Origin: Firmicutes bacterium CAG:449
GTDB lineage: Bacteria > Bacillota_I > Bacilli_A > RFN20 > CAG-449
Direction of reading: 5' to 3'
Length of the DNA: 6,630 bases
Assembly (NCBI GenBank): GCA_000432895.1
Contig: FR889388.1
Span: 6,465-13,094, forward strand
Part shown: positions 6,031 to 6,630 of the stretch, piece by piece
Position numbering within the stretch: position 1 is the first letter of the stretch
Layout of the letters: every line of letters begins with the position of its first letter
The notes under the pieces: generated by a model
The model's input: only the letters and a program-made list of their open reading frames with translations
What the model was told of the DNA's origin: nothing
Databases searched by the model: none
Translations under genes and position numbers: made by a program

Positions 6031-6630
6031 ATTTTTTAATATCTCCTTTTAATTTCATTTTGATGAATTCAGGTTTGATTTTGATAGAAACAATATCGCT
6101 TTCATTCCATGTCCATTCATTATCGACAACAAAGTCTTCTTCATCTTCTGTTCTAATAATATATTGATAATGGTCTCCTTTATAAACCATTTGAATGATA
6201 GATCCAGTAATGTTTCCTTCTTCCATATTGTCAGACATTTCGATATTTTGCATATCTACATTTACTATTACATCAGCATCATTTAAATCATATTTTTTAT
6301 TGTCAGGTCCAATTAAATATCCTTCTTCATCTAAAGTGGAGCCTTTTAATAATGTTGTAACATCAACATCCCATTCTGTTCCAGCAAAAACTACTTGATT
6401 ATTTTTATTGATATAAGCATCATCATAGATATTTGTTGATACTTCTCTATGCATAATATGAATGTTTTCTGGAGTTATAGATAAAGAAACTAATTTATCT
6501 TGAGGATATGATTCTGTCGATTGAACAATTACTTCACTTTTACCAACCATTACTACATATTGATAATGAATTCCTTTAAATATTTTTGATTTAATAATTC
6601 CATCAACTGTTCCTTTACCTTGTTCAGAAA
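6020..6630 (-). CDS. potA: Polyamine ABC transporter ATPase PotA, C-terminal part with duplicated TOBE
   Basis: The frame is open to the right edge, so only the last 202 residues are visible; the nucleotide-binding domain lies outside the window. An ATG at 6550 is internal and not the gene start, because the frame upstream of it encodes clear TOBE sequence. Visible residues 6-59 (6452-6613) match the usual C-terminal TOBE region of PotA: FKGIHYQYVV, VIVQST and PENIHIM, where PotA proteins normally end. About 140 more residues follow. An acidic linker (about 60-137) leads into a second TOBE-like unit (138-191, 6056-6217) with GNITGSI, YKGDHYQYII and IKPEFIKM, aligning along its length with the first. 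TOBE domains in this family sit beside the ATPase and can take part in regulating import. The TAG stop overlaps the potB start by 11 nt. Assignment to PotA rather than another importer ATPase relies on this match and on operon context. Confidence 0.9.
   Translation of the reverse strand, partial: SEQGKGTVDGIIKSKIFKGIHYQYVVMVGKSEVIVQSTESYPQDKLVSLSITPENIHIMHREVSTNIYDDAYINKNNQVVFAGTEWDVDVTTLLKGSTLDEEGYLIGPDNKKYDLNDADVIVNVDMQNIEMSDNMEEGNITGSIIQMVYKGDHYQYIIRTEDEEDFVVDNEWTWNESDIVSIKIKPEFIKMKLKGDIKKYEI

Noticed and set aside
6020..6550. A stand-alone 176-residue protein starting at 6550
   Set aside because: The frame continues upstream to the window edge and encodes the first half of a TOBE unit, so this is the C-terminus of PotA.

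Overview
The window is strongly AT-rich and uses standard stop codons. Tryptophan is TGG wherever I checked it, and the three visible stops are TAA, TAA and TAG among the pot genes plus TAA for sdaA. This points to a low-GC Bacillota-type genome, or a Mollicutes relative that kept the standard code such as an Acholeplasma-like or uncultured gut Bacilli lineage, rather than a TGA=Trp mycoplasma. Strong AGGAGG-type ribosome binding sites and lipoprotein signal peptides fit a Gram-positive-type single-membrane cell. The taxonomic call is inference.

Layout, left to right. Positions 1-762 (minus) hold the first 254 residues of a lipoprotein of unknown function that runs off the left edge. An AT-only intergenic stretch (779-900) lies upstream of it and carries a possible promoter and a 20-bp palindrome. 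Next is a minus-strand tRNA block, in transcription order Cys(GCA), Arg(ACG), Pro(UGG), Ala(UGC), all with encoded CCA. It has one promoter before Cys, a second near-perfect promoter between Cys and Arg, and a terminator after Ala. Divergent from the tRNAs is a plus-strand single-chain iron-sulfur L-serine dehydratase (1539-2735). It has a recognisable promoter very close to its start codon and no Shine-Dalgarno sequence. It converges on a minus-strand polyamine ABC transporter operon in the order potA-potB-potC-potD, and one inverted repeat at 2726-2784 appears to terminate both transcription units.

The pot genes overlap or abut (11 nt, 7 nt, 0 nt), which indicates one co-transcribed, translationally coupled unit: an ATPase (PotA, only its C-terminus in the window), two permease subunits (PotB, PotC) and a membrane-anchored substrate receptor (PotD). 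Two members depart from the usual plan. PotA carries a second copy of the TOBE-type regulatory unit after the normal end of the protein. PotD is about 200 residues longer than the E. coli protein, with an acidic insertion and a C-terminal membrane helix in addition to its lipid anchor.

I found no phage, CRISPR, transposon or defence genes, and no evidence of a wholly new system. The items most worth a second look are the enlarged PotA and PotD and the SD-less serine dehydratase start.
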